A stretch of 64,000 bases of DNA, taken from Aurantiochytrium sp. KH105. Its lineage: Eukaryota > Sar > Bigyra > Thraustochytrida > Thraustochytriidae. A program made the position numbers and the translations under genes. The notes below the pieces were generated by a model. That model ran no database searches and had not been told where the DNA came from. It was given only the letters and a program-made list of their open reading frames with translations. Positions 42,888 through 52,328 of this stretch are shown here, in pieces; position 1 is the first letter of the stretch, and the number at the start of each line of letters is the position of its first letter. Location: positions 186,001-250,000 of the forward strand of contig BGKB01000050.1 of the NCBI GenBank assembly GCA_003116975.1, read 5' to 3'.

Positions 42888-43097
42888 TTAGAGCTTGCTC
42901 TTGCCATGGCAGCCAAACTCGTTGACGAGGGTCTTCTTGCGCAGGTACGTGAGCGTCTTGCTCACGACGCGGTCATCATGCGTCTGTCCCACCGCCGCCG
43001 CCGCTGCCGCCTTGACGCCAGCCTTGGCCTTGTCGCCTGCCGCGCTCGTGTCGGCCTTCTCCACGCCCTTTGTCTGCTGATCTGCCGAGTGGACCAT
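42888..43097 (-). CDS. Possible small protein of 69 residues
   Basis: ATG at 43097 (cacgATGgtc) to TAA at 42888. The product (MVHSADQQTKGVEKADTSA...) has an Ala/Lys/Asp-rich first half and a structured-looking end, DDRVVSKTLTYLRKKTLVNE followed by FGCHGKSKL. The sequence before the ATG (43100-43200, gaagaagaagtcgaag type on the minus strand) resembles the purine-rich leaders of other genes here, and GC drops after the stop as in true 3' ends. I do not recognise the family. Chance origin cannot be excluded at this length. Confidence 0.45.
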   Translation of the reverse strand: MVHSADQQTKGVEKADTSAAGDKAKAGVKAAAAAAVGQTHDDRVVSKTLTYLRKKTLVNEFGCHGKSKL

Positions 43098-43521
43098 CGT
43101 GCTCGAGTTCTTCGACTTCGTTCAAATTCTCCAAGGTCTTCAAGTCCTCCGGGCTCTTCGACTTCTTCTTCTCCAGATTCGGCGCTCGGGTTCGAGGTTT
43201 GCTGTCTGCTCTGCTCCGCGGCCTCGTCTCGGCTCGTCTCCTTTCCTCTCCTCTCCTTTCCTCTCCTCTTCTCTGCGTGCGTAGGCTCAGCCAGCGCTGC
43301 GGGAGGGAGTCGGCGGTTGGCTTCTTTCCTCTTTCAGTCTCCGAGTCTGTCTGTCTGCCTCTACCCCTGCGTCTGTTGGCTCGCACATACGCGCGCGCTC
43401 TGCGTCGCCGCGCGGCCAGACCCCCGAACGGCCGCGAGCCGCGGCCAGGGGCGGCCGCGAGCCGCGGCGCGGGGAGGGAGGGAGGCAGGGAGGCGGGGAG
43501 GGCGGGGCTGGGACCGGCCGC
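43098..43521. other. Short GC-rich intergenic segment left of the transposon
   Basis: Pyrimidine-rich on the plus strand (tcctctcctctcctttcctc near 43238-43272) then strongly G-rich up to the insertion point. No gene. Confidence 0.5.
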
Positions 43522-43544
43522 AACATTAGGAGCCTTAATACAAG
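43522..43544. repeat. Left terminal inverted repeat of the transposon
   Basis: Begins aacattaggagccttaatac; exact complement of 46294-46316. Confidence 0.95.
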
Positions 43545-43793
43545 ACGATCGTATTTTTATTAACATTTCGGGATAAAAACGAGGTTAGTTTCACCGCTTT
43601 GGCTTTTTAACAAAATTGGTTGAAAGTTTATACACGTCTCTTGCGAAACTCAAATTACGAGGGACAACTGTACCATGTCCCTTGTTGTTCGACTGGACAG
43701 GTGCATCATTTTGATGGGCACAGGGTTGACACATTGCAGCTGCAGCATGTCGGCAAAACTACCAATGAAAAAATTGTGCTCTCTAAAATACTC

Positions 43794-45839
43794 TTAATTT
43801 ACCCAATGCCAGTCCAAAAACCCGTCTTGATCAATGACTTTCTGTATAATCTTTGTCATGGTGACCACTGCTGATGGAAGCGGCCCTCGTTCATACTTTA
43901 GGTTTTCTAGACCATTGTGAACTATGTTGTATAGCATGTTCATCCGATTCTCGATATTTTGACCATGAGGTTGCACTTGTAGGAGCGCTTGCCGCACTTC
44001 AGGCCGGCTTCTCTCTGCGTTGGCATAACTTCGCAGCACGCGGTTATAAAACTCGCACAGGTTCAAATGAGGTGAGATCGGCGCAGCATAGACAAACTTA
44101 ACATTTGCACCGTACTCGTGTACAAAGGAAACAAATATGTCGAAGTTTTCAGGCTTGACGTCTTCGGGAATTCCGTACTCCGACATCGCGGCCTCGCGTC
44201 GGGATCCGTGATCTGAGGCGTTGTCCCATATGATTCTGATCTGCCTGTTTCTGAATGTCTCCGCGTACCTGACTTTGGTCCGGGGGTTCTCACCGTCCAT
44301 GAGAGTTTGGAAAAGACCTTGAAGATACTCCTTGAATTCCTTTTTGCCGTATTGTGCTTTATAGTTCCGACCTTTCTTGGTTGGAGAGAAAGAGTCTCCG
44401 TAGATGAGTCCCTCTTGCGGGTGTACCGCCATGACGACTTGCGTTCGATGCGTAAGATTGCTTTCGGGCGGCACGAGAACGACTGCTCGGGTTCCTTTGG
44501 GTGAGCGGCCCGTAGAGGACGACAACGTTGAGTAAAAAGGCATTTCGTCGAGAAAGATGGGAAAGAATCGCCTTTCCTCCAAGTAATTTAGCACCTCCTG
44601 CGCGTATTCATAACGCTTGCGCATGTGAGCCTCAGTGTTCGTGGATGTCTTCTGTTTGACAATAACCTTCCGCGTGTAGAGCAAAGGTTCACTGGTGAGC
44701 CAGTTGCGAATCGTCCGTTCGTTGTGAATATGCTTCTTCTCATAGAGTTCTTTCGCACTGTCGCAGGCACACTCCATACGCTCCATAAGCTCTAGCGGGT
44801 GTCCTGTTTCGCGCTCGTTATTGCTCAGCAGATGCTTGCACGTTTGGCAGTTCTTGTCTTGCTCTTCACAAAGAATGCGGCGACCGATCTCGGTGTTGAG
44901 CACAGCCAGGAGTGACTTCAAGGTAATTGCCGCGTCCCAGTGGAGGGCGTTACACAAGACTTCGGTTTGCCACGGTTCCCGCTTGGAGTTGCGCGCGGGA
45001 ACACCCGTATCCACCCGCTTATCATGAATGCTTTCTTTTCCTTCCTTCTGATAGCGCAACATGATCGTAGCCGCACTTGGTCTTGGCATATCTATCTCAT
45101 CAGCGGCAGTCATGGCTGCATCCCGGCCAAAGGTTTCGAAAGTGCGAACGATGTAAAGTTTGTCACTGTCACTATACCGCTTCCGCTTCTTCCGTCGGTT
45201 TTCGCTTGTAGTGGCGCCCGAAGTTGAGGATGTGGCGGCTGGAGAGGGCGTCGTGGCATTCTCATCGTCACGTCTAGCTGTGGAAATGTTTGAAATGTTT
45301 GAGTTCGTGTCTTGTGAGGGCACCTGCTGCTGCTGCTGCTGCTGCTGCTGTTGGCGATGGTGATGAAGTTGCTGTTCAAGGTGCTGGCATTTCTGCTTGA
45401 GTTGCTGAAGTTGCCTGTCGTTATTCCTGTTGCGCTCACGAAGATGTTCGTCTGCTTGCCTGATATCATGAAGCTTCTGTCGACTTTGCCGAGCATCGTT
45501 TCTTGCCTCCTCGAGTTCATTTCTTGACTTCTCGAGTTCATTCTTTGCCTTCTCGAGTTCACGCAAGGTAGTCATTATTAAACGATGGAACTCTTCCCGA
45601 TCTTGTTCTATAAAGGCGAGTGACAAATCGCGTTTACGGGAAAGAAGCTCTTGGCCATGACCACGATGAGTGCTGTCTTCAGCTTGCGATCGCGACTGCG
45701 ACTGCGATGACTGGAGCTGCGAAGATTGCGAAGACAGTGATGACTGCGACGACCGCGATGACTGCGACCCCAATGTTGACATTGACGGCGCTCGCGCTTC
45801 AAATTCATGGTTGTGAATGCTGTTCCCTGTCCCTTGCAT
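43794..45839 (-). CDS. Transposase, DDE type, IS630/Tc1-like
   Basis: A 681-residue protein from ATG 45839, uninterrupted. Residues 1-70 are Ser/Gln-rich. About 85-190 is a long coiled coil (ELEKAKNELEKSRNELEEAR...) ending in poly-Gln. About 225-300 is basic with a helix-turn-helix-like region (RKKRKRYSDSDKLYIVRTF ... SAATIMLRYQKEGK). The catalytic core holds D431 in IFLDEMPF, D539 in IIWDNASDHGS and E596 in APISPHLNLCEFYN, equivalent to the IS630/Tc1 signatures F-x-DE, DN-x-x-x-H and S-P-x-LN-x-x-E. A CxxC pair (CQTCKHLL, near 330) is also present. The D-E spacing of 56 residues is longer than the 34-39 usual in Tc1/mariner. An intact frame with both ends suggests recent activity. Confidence 0.9.
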   Translation of the reverse strand: MQGTGNSIHNHEFEARAPSMSTLGSQSSRSSQSSLSSQSSQLQSSQSQSRSQAEDSTHRGHGQELLSRKRDLSLAFIEQDREEFHRLIMTTLRELEKAKNELEKSRNELEEARNDARQSRQKLHDIRQADEHLRERNRNNDRQLQQLKQKCQHLEQQLHHHRQQQQQQQQQQVPSQDTNSNISNISTARRDDENATTPSPAATSSTSGATTSENRRKKRKRYSDSDKLYIVRTFETFGRDAAMTAADEIDMPRPSAATIMLRYQKEGKESIHDKRVDTGVPARNSKREPWQTEVLCNALHWDAAITLKSLLAVLNTEIGRRILCEEQDKNCQTCKHLLSNNERETGHPLELMERMECACDSAKELYEKKHIHNERTIRNWLTSEPLLYTRKVIVKQKTSTNTEAHMRKRYEYAQEVLNYLEERRFFPIFLDEMPFYSTLSSSTGRSPKGTRAVVLVPPESNLTHRTQVVMAVHPQEGLIYGDSFSPTKKGRNYKAQYGKKEFKEYLQGLFQTLMDGENPRTKVRYAETFRNRQIRIIWDNASDHGSRREAAMSEYGIPEDVKPENFDIFVSFVHEYGANVKFVYAAPISPHLNLCEFYNRVLRSYANAERSRPEVRQALLQVQPHGQNIENRMNMLYNIVHNGLENLKYERGPLPSAVVTMTKIIQKVIDQDGFLDWHWVN

Positions 45840-46293
45840 TATTGATATCTGGACGGAAAGGAGTTGCTGTGGCTGCAGCTCAGAAACGAACGGGATAGCA
45901 GCGCCAGCGCCACGCGCTGCAGCTGCAGCTGCTGCTGGCGGTGCGGCAGCGGTTGCGCCTGCTGCTGCTGCTGCAGGTAAGGCAGTGTGACTCCGACAGC
46001 AGGCGCAGCAGCTGCAGCTGCAGCTGCTGCGTAGGCTAGAGGCAACGCCCGTTCGTCGCTGTCGCAGTCGGCGCTTTGCGCTTTGCTATGTCAGGATTGC
46101 TTCTTGTTGCTGTTGCAGTTTGCGCACGGCTGCGGAAGGAGCAAGGCCAACATGATTCCGAAGCTGAGCGCAGCCTCGCCCGTTCTGTTCCATGTTCTTT
46201 GAAATTTAACCACTTTCATAGACTTTTATAGAAAATCATGCTAACCTAAAATAAACCATTTCTGCCCTCCAAATGTTATTAAAATTCTCTAAA

Positions 46294-46316
46294 CTTGTAT
46301 TAAGGCTCCTAATGTT
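46294..46316. repeat. Right terminal inverted repeat of the transposon
   Basis: Exact complement of 43522-43544; followed by gccgc, also found just left of the element. Confidence 0.95.
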
Positions 46317-47956
46317 GCCGCGGAGCTCGAGCTCCTGTGCACAATCGATGAGTCCCTATCCTTTTTTCTTTCCTTTCCTTTTCTTTCCGGAGGAGGGAGG
46401 GAGGGAAGGTGCGGGAGGGAAGGAAAGAAAAGAGGACTGGCCGCGGCGAAGTTCAGAACCGCGCACCGGATATACGCACTTCCCGCGCGGGATAAAGCAC
46501 TTGCGCGCCGCGCGCGGAAAGGGCGCGAAACGCGCGCTCTCCCTCGCTCTCTCGCTGGCTCCCTCCTCCCTCGTGTTTGGTTCTTAGGCCAGGAATCTGA
46601 TTCCTTGCCGCCGCCGCCGCTGCGCATGCTGCTGCCGCTGTGCTCCCGCTCACGCTCGCGCTCGGCCTCGCGCGAGTCGCAGCCGCGAGGCGCGACGCAG
46701 AGCCGCGGCCGCGCCTCGGCCCGCCCGAGGGCGCCGGGTCCGCGCCGCGGCTCCTGCGTCGGATGGGAGGGAGGGAGGGACTCGGGTCCAAGCACGCAGC
46801 GCAAGTTCCGAGTCCCAGCCGGGAGAGGCCGCGCCCGCTGCCGCGCGCGGGGCCGGACGCGGACGGGGACGCGCGCGCGTACCTCCCGGCCGCGCGGCAC
46901 GGGCGGCACGGGCGGCACGGGCGGCGCGGCGCGGCGCGGCGCGCGGCGGTCGCGAGTCGCCTCGCCGGGAGCGCGTCTCGCCGGCGCGAGGCCGAGGGAG
47001 AACAAGGGGAGGAAAGAGAGGGAAAGTTTCTTTTTCGAAAAAGAGTTCCTGTCCGATTCAGGCGTTCATATTGTAGGCAGGAAGCCGCCGCGAGAGGGAA
47101 CGCTGCTGCGCGCCAAGCAGAGGCTCTGCGCGCGCGGGAACGGCGGAGAGAACGCACGGCGAGAGAACGGACTCCGGAAGAGAACTGCAGTGATCCACTG
47201 CAGTGATCGCATCAGCACCCAGCAATCAAGACGTCGAAAGTAGACGCGGATGGATACCTGCCGCCGAGGACTGCGTCCTTCAGCTAGGCTTGGCTTGGCT
47301 AGGCTAGGCTTGGCTGGTCACTGGCTCCGTATAGTTCACGATGCGAATACCTCTGGGCCGGCTCGGACGATCCGATCCTTCACATTGTGCACGTTTCGCA
47401 CGTTTCGCACGCGCGCAGGGCGAGGGACGGGATCGGTATTCGCTTGCAGGTATAGACTGTCTACAGCTAGCTGCGAGTCCGTTTCGGCCAAGATTGAGTC
47501 AGCCGGCCGGCTGGGGCGCTATCTTCTTCTTGTCCACCTCGTGGAAAACCATGGCGAGAGCGCACGAACGACCTGGATCCCGCCAGACGCTGGACTTGGC
47601 CGGTGGGTCGATCGATGGGTACGGCCCGGCCCATCCAGGCTCCACACCCCCCCCCCCCCTACCCAGGCACCAATCCACTCCAAAAAACATCCAGAGGCCC
47701 GCGATACGCATAAGACGGCCGCGGCCAGCGACAGCGACAGCGCCGCAATGGACGTCCCGGGCTGGATGATCACGGACTCGGGCACGAACGTGGAAAGGTA
47801 ACGGCGGCAGGCTGCGGCCGGCCGCTGCGGGAGAGGAAAACACAAGTTGGCCGCGCTCCATTTTGTGCCGCCCTGCTCTTGCTCCTGCTCTTCTTGCCTG
47901 CTTGGTCTTTCCCGGCCTTGGGTTTCCTCTTCTCTCAGAGGATTCTCATTTCTCTC
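46317..47956. other. GC-rich intergenic region right of the transposon
   Basis: A very GC-rich block (46590-47000, ggcacgggcggcacgggcgg type repeats near 46895-46930) that translates only to Arg/Ala/Pro-rich frames. It includes aggcttggcttggctagg repeats near 47285-47315, a C-run at 47648-47659 and a short duplicated agaggattc motif near 47937-47967 at the 3' end of the next gene. No gene supported. Confidence 0.55.
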
Positions 47957-49768
47957 TCAGAGGATTCGCAAGACCTGGTTTTTCGGGGAAAACTCGCTCG
48001 AGAAGGCGAGGAGAGATATGCCGCGCGCGGCACGCAAACTCGGAGGCACGCGAGCGGAGTTGACGATCTGCATTGCACGTGATGCCGTCGCCTGTACCGC
48101 GAGGTCTGTAAGCCGGACGATGGCCGCTGCGTCTCCGCTGGCTCCTTCCTTTTTGTTTTCATCCTTGTTGCTTTCAGCCTTGCTGCTTTCATCCTTGCTA
48201 CTTTCATTCTTGCCACTATCAGACTTGCTGCTTTCATCGTGGCCATTGGCGGCCTTGCTGCTTTCATCGTGGCCATTGTCGGCCTTACCCGTATCAGTCT
48301 TGCCAATGGCATCAAGACCCCAACCTGCAGGACGCAAGCCTGCTAGCGCCGTCAGCTCGGGATAACGATGGAAACAGCACGTCGCGCAAAGCAGACACCC
48401 CTCGTACTTGGCAGCCAACGCAATCATGAGGTCTGTGAGCCCGCCGCATGCGTGCAGGCCAATGAAAATGTGACGCTTGACATCAGCTGGGCCTGGCAAA
48501 GAGCCCTCAAGCAGGGCCTCAGCGCTCTGACTACAAAAGCTTACATTGGCAATTCCGTGCTCCTCCGCACGGACGCGCGCGACCTGCAAGGATGTCTCGT
48601 TCGGGTCGACGCCGACAACATGCGCCTGCGGCAGGCAGGCTGCGACGTTCAGAGTCAGGTCGCCCTTGCCACAGCCCACGTCTACGATCGTTACGACGCC
48701 CTCGCATGCCTCGTCGCCCAGCATTTCCTGCAAACGATCAATCATCCATCGGACTTGAGGACCTTTCTTGTCAAGACAATACTTGACGTACGAGCCGTCG
48801 CCCTCGGTCTCGTGCGACAAGCCTCCCAAAGGATCGACTGGCAAATCTGTGGCCAGACGCTTTCGCTGCTTCAAGGCTCGCACTAAATTTCGCGTGTCGT
48901 CGTCGAAGCTATCGCCCTCCTTCGACTTGGCACGGCGCACTGCGCGCGATTCTCGACGTAATTGCGCGACATCCTCTTCCGAGAGAATCGTCTGTCGCAT
49001 CGATACATCTAATGCTTGAATGTCAAGAAGCTCACCTCGGCTTCGTAGTCTTGCCGCAACTCTCTCCAAAAGAGCCACGTCGCTCGTCCGAGCCTTGGCC
49101 TTGCGCTGTCGCGAACGATCTTCTGGGATCCCGCGTAGCCGTCGATTCGCGCGAACGACTTCTTTACGTAATTCGAACGTCGCGCGCTGCGAATCCTTGT
49201 GTTCGTCACTGTCGCCAGTCCCCGCATCGCCGCCCCCGCTAGCTTGTTTCTTAAGCTCCAGCATGCGTAGCACCCTCTCGGCGTCACAAGCTAGGGCTCG
49301 CGCGGCCTGATTCACGGAAAGCGCAGCATTCTCGCACGCCTCCAACACACGTCGAACTGCCGTCAAACCAGCATCAAAACTGCACCGCAAAAGCTCAAAG
49401 CTTTCGACCTCGATGCGAGGTCGGCCCGAGCCCGCCGTTGGATCTGATCTGCCCCGTACCAGCACTCGCGATCCCTTTACGCAGAGATCCCTCGTCAGCT
49501 CGTCTTGCGTCACTGCCGAGACCAAGGCAGCGTCCACGCGTTGAGCGCTTCGCATGTTGTGATTGGTTGCATCCTTGTCGCTCAATGCATGGTCTTGTGT
49601 CTTTGTCATTTCTCTGGCCTCGAGCGTGTCTCCGTGCTCGGTGCCCTCGGCCTCGTCCTCGTCTTCGTCGTCCTCCTCCTCGTCGCGCTCCACCACGAAC
49701 CACCAAATCTTCTTGGCATGCCGGCCTCTGTCCACGACACGGCCCCGCGTCCACGCCAGTGTGGACAT
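47957..49768 (-). CDS. Methyltransferase, Methyltransf_32 type
   Basis: A 603-residue protein from ATG 49768 (MSTLAWTRGRVVDRG); earlier in-frame starts are non-ATG. An acidic stretch (DEEEDDEDEDE) near 30 and an unassigned basic helical region (about 75-320) precede the catalytic domain. Motif I for S-adenosylmethionine is VDVGCGKGDL (362-371), followed by the acidic VVGVDPNE. Then come H439-A-C-G (GLHACGGLTDLM) and C464-C-F-H467 (ATCCFHRYP), the HACGxLT and CC-x-H signature of the METTL25/GSTCD-like family (PF13679). Residues about 480-545 are a Lys/Ser/Asp repeat (NGHDESSK and KDESSK copies) inserted before a final conserved-looking segment (SLLAFSSEFSPK). The substrate is unknown; rRNA or protein are possible. 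The end could be altered by an unseen intron. Confidence 0.85.
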   Translation of the reverse strand: MSTLAWTRGRVVDRGRHAKKIWWFVVERDEEEDDEDEDEAEGTEHGDTLEAREMTKTQDHALSDKDATNHNMRSAQRVDAALVSAVTQDELTRDLCVKGSRVLVRGRSDPTAGSGRPRIEVESFELLRCSFDAGLTAVRRVLEACENAALSVNQAARALACDAERVLRMLELKKQASGGGDAGTGDSDEHKDSQRATFELRKEVVRANRRLRGIPEDRSRQRKAKARTSDVALLERVAARLRSRGELLDIQALDVSMRQTILSEEDVAQLRRESRAVRRAKSKEGDSFDDDTRNLVRALKQRKRLATDLPVDPLGGLSHETEGDGSYVKYCLDKKGPQVRWMIDRLQEMLGDEACEGVVTIVDVGCGKGDLTLNVAACLPQAHVVGVDPNETSLQVARVRAEEHGIANVSFCSQSAEALLEGSLPGPADVKRHIFIGLHACGGLTDLMIALAAKYEGCLLCATCCFHRYPELTALAGLRPAGWGLDAIGKTDTGKADNGHDESSKAANGHDESSKSDSGKNESSKDESSKAESNKDENKKEGASGDAAAIVRLTDLAVQATASRAMQIVNSARVPPSLRAARGISLLAFSSEFSPKNQVLRIL

Positions 49769-50396
49769 TCTCGTGCCACGCTCTGGCCTCGCCGGAGCCC
49801 GTCTCGGAGCACAACGCCGCCGCCTCCCGCGAAAACAAGGTCTGCGCTCGCTTCGTGCTCGCTGCACGCACGCTTTCGCCAAGACAGCTGCTGCTCCTGG
49901 TTCTCAGGCAGGCCAGCATCCCTTGTACGTACTACACACACAAGCATCATCGACTCAACTCTGGATGCAGGCGAATGCAGGAAAGGAAAAGCACCATTGT
50001 TGTTCCTCTCGATGGGGCGCCAACGCTCGTACAAAGCGCGATTCACACAAGGCAGACGTGATTGATCTCGCGTCGGCCCAAGCAAGCCCCTCGATTTCCG
50101 CCATTCTTGTGCCCAACGAGCTGATCCTAAATAAGTTGCGTAAGACGACCGTTGTCAATAAGACCTCACAGTCAGCTGCCCGAGCTCTTGAGCACCCGGC
50201 AAGCAAGCAAGCAAGCAAGCAAGCTTTGACAAACAGAAAAAGAGCGAAACCGAGAACGCTAGCGCAAAGAAGCGCGTAAAGTTTGCGCCGAGGCACAGTC
50301 GCGGCGCAGCGCAGCGCGACGCCGTGCGTCGAACGACGCCACTGCGCGCAAGCGTTGCTTGCGGCGCACGCGTGACCTAGACAGCGCAACAGTACC
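49769..50396. other. Divergent intergenic region, likely shared promoter
   Basis: About 630 bases separate the methyltransferase (minus) from the coiled-coil gene (plus). It includes (CAAG)n at 50200-50222 and no domain-bearing frame. Promoters of both genes must lie here or within their leaders. Confidence 0.55.
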
Positions 50397-52328
50397 ATGG
50401 ACGCCATCTTGCAACCTGACAGCCCTGCGCGGCTGCGCGAACAAGGCCACCAGGGCCAGTCTTCCGCTGGCCCATATGGCGCAGAACCAGCGCGCCAACA
50501 TTTGCGTTTTCAATTCGACAGGCTCGACGACTGGAAACGGCAAGAACTTCTGCAAAAGCAGCAGCGTCAAGCACAAATGCGGGACCTCCTCGAGGAGCAA
50601 GTACGCGCCAAGCAAGAACGCGAGCGAGAGCAAAAAGCGCAAATTGAGCGCGAGGACGCAGAAATTAGCTGCACACCTCGCGACCGAACTTCGTTTGCTT
50701 GTATCGGGCTCAACTCTGCCCGAAAAGCTCGCCCTTCCCCACGACCAATCAGTAACAACCAACATTGCCACGACGAAACCAAGCACCAAGATCAGACTAA
50801 CAACGCACAATTTCATCCAGAGTCAATAGCAGCGATGGAAGCCGACTATTCAATGCCAGAAACCCGCGACGAAGTCGACAATGAAGTCGTCGACGAAGCG
50901 TTCTCGCGCAAGTTCCAATGGAAACAAGACGCGATTCTCGAGAAGCAGCGCAAGCAACGCGCCCTTCGTCAAAGCTTACAGGAGCAGCTTCGCGAGAAAC
51001 AGGAGCGCTCGCGCCAACCTACACCTCAAACAAACGCAACATCGATGGCCCTGGGCCGTCACGACGCCTCGTCAAGCGACGAAATAGACCCCTCGGGCAA
51101 GCTCTTTACGTGGAAACAAGAGGCCATCCTGAACAAGCGTCGCGAGCAGGAAAAGACGCGACGTCTCCTGGAAGAGCAAATCGAGGAAAAGCGAAAGGCG
51201 AAAAGGAAGCAGCAGAGGGACGAAGAGGAAACAGCGCAAGACTCTTTGTACAAACTCCGGGATGACCCGGATCCCGTACATCCTGCATCGGCTCGCTCCG
51301 CTAACAACGTCGACGAGACGGTTCCGCGGTCGCCCCAACCAAAAGAAAAACACACGGAAGCATCGAAAACGGATATTGACGACGAACTCGACGCGCTGCG
51401 CCAGCAAGTCGAGCAACAAAAGCAGCTCCTACGAGAGCAATCAGAGCTCATGCAAGAAATGCAACGCCAAAACATATCCCCCAAAGCATCATCAGCGCGT
51501 GAAGCCGACAAGCCTGTCCGTGAACGCGGGAGAAAGGCAAACTCCGACAAGTGTGGCGCCACAAACGATTCAGCAACGAAACCAAAACGAACAAAGGCCC
51601 CGCGCGAACGCAAAAGTAATCGTCAGTCCCTCGCACGGGCAGCTCCACAGTCGCAGACGCTACGCGAGTGCACCTTGCGTCGAAATACAGCAGGCAGGTT
51701 CTGCATAGAGGTCGAGCCCGTTCTCGACGCATATTGCCTTGTCAAACGTGTTGGCAAGTCCCACGTCAAAGACAAGCGCGGCGTCCTTCAGACTGGTGAC
51801 CTCGTCGTCGCTCTTGGTGCCTTTGCCGTTCGCCAAACACGCAAACGCCTTGCTTCAATGCAAGACGATTCGTTGCGCGCTATCATGACCTCGCTTGACC
51901 TTCCAACATTTGATGAGGTCACAACTGTGCTTGCCAAGGGAGGCAATCTTGTCACGTTTGCAGTTTACACCGCAAATCGTGATGACGTCTTGGGTATTGC
52001 AGAAGACTTGCTTGATGAAGAGGAGGAGGCCGCGGAAGAGGAGGCCCGTGCGCAGCAGCAGCAGCTTCAACAGCAGCAGCAATACATGGACTTTAACGCA
52101 GCTCCCGAGACCTTCCAAGAAACGGATCACGATGTCGACCTTCAGGACCGTGGGTATCGCGCCAAACCCGACGACCAAGAGAACTCTCACGCTTCCCGTA
52201 CTCCGAGTCATATTATTGCAGACGCTTCCTTTGACATAGAACCTACCGAAGACGAAATGGGAGAACTGCGCGCGAGCTCCACGTTTGTCCGATCGGATGA
52301 GTGGGCCACCTTTGATCTGAATTCGTAG
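50397..52328 (+). CDS. Coiled-coil protein with three ~35-residue repeats and a PDZ-like domain
   Basis: A 643-residue protein from ATG 50397 (ccATGgac). Three copies of a unit of the form F-x-W-K-x-x-x-I-L-x-K-x-x-x-Q-x-x-x-R-x-x-L-E-E-Q lie near 38-75 (FDRLDDWKRQELLQKQ), 171-207 (FQWKQDAILEKQRKQ) and 234-270 (FTWKQEAILNKRREQ), separated by disordered spacers. A further coiled coil is near 325-365. A PDZ-like domain covers about 425-525: FCIEVEPVL...YCLVKRVGKSH..., GVLQTGDLVVALGAFAV and FDEVTTVLAKGGNLVTFAVY. PDZ domains bind C-terminal peptides. Acidic and Gln-rich segments follow. The repeat resembles charged coiled coils of centrosome and cilium proteins (for example CCDC66, CSPP1), but that is an impression only. 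A cytoskeletal scaffold is the best guess. Confidence 0.85.
   Translation: MDAILQPDSPARLREQGHQGQSSAGPYGAEPARQHLRFQFDRLDDWKRQELLQKQQRQAQMRDLLEEQVRAKQEREREQKAQIEREDAEISCTPRDRTSFACIGLNSARKARPSPRPISNNQHCHDETKHQDQTNNAQFHPESIAAMEADYSMPETRDEVDNEVVDEAFSRKFQWKQDAILEKQRKQRALRQSLQEQLREKQERSRQPTPQTNATSMALGRHDASSSDEIDPSGKLFTWKQEAILNKRREQEKTRRLLEEQIEEKRKAKRKQQRDEEETAQDSLYKLRDDPDPVHPASARSANNVDETVPRSPQPKEKHTEASKTDIDDELDALRQQVEQQKQLLREQSELMQEMQRQNISPKASSAREADKPVRERGRKANSDKCGATNDSATKPKRTKAPRERKSNRQSLARAAPQSQTLRECTLRRNTAGRFCIEVEPVLDAYCLVKRVGKSHVKDKRGVLQTGDLVVALGAFAVRQTRKRLASMQDDSLRAIMTSLDLPTFDEVTTVLAKGGNLVTFAVYTANRDDVLGIAEDLLDEEEEAAEEEARAQQQQLQQQQQYMDFNAAPETFQETDHDVDLQDRGYRAKPDDQENSHASRTPSHIIADASFDIEPTEDEMGELRASSTFVRSDEWATFDLNS

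Larger units (their letters stand above)
43522..46316. mobile_element. DNA transposon, IS630/Tc1-mariner-related, apparently complete (about 2.8 kb)
   Basis: Bounded by perfect 23-base terminal inverted repeats beginning aacattaggagcc, with weaker similarity inward to about 50 bases (ttttattaacattt on the left against ttttaataacattt on the right, read from each end). It carries one intact transposase gene on the minus strand. The element is AT-richer than its host DNA at both ends. Outside the repeats the direct repeat gccgc is present on both sides (43517-43521 and 46317-46321), a candidate 5-base target duplication; because the adjoining bases are G/C-rich, shorter duplications (for example ccg with slightly longer ends) fit too. 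Between transposase start and right end (45840-46260) there are gctgctg/cagcag-rich tracts. Confidence 0.88.
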
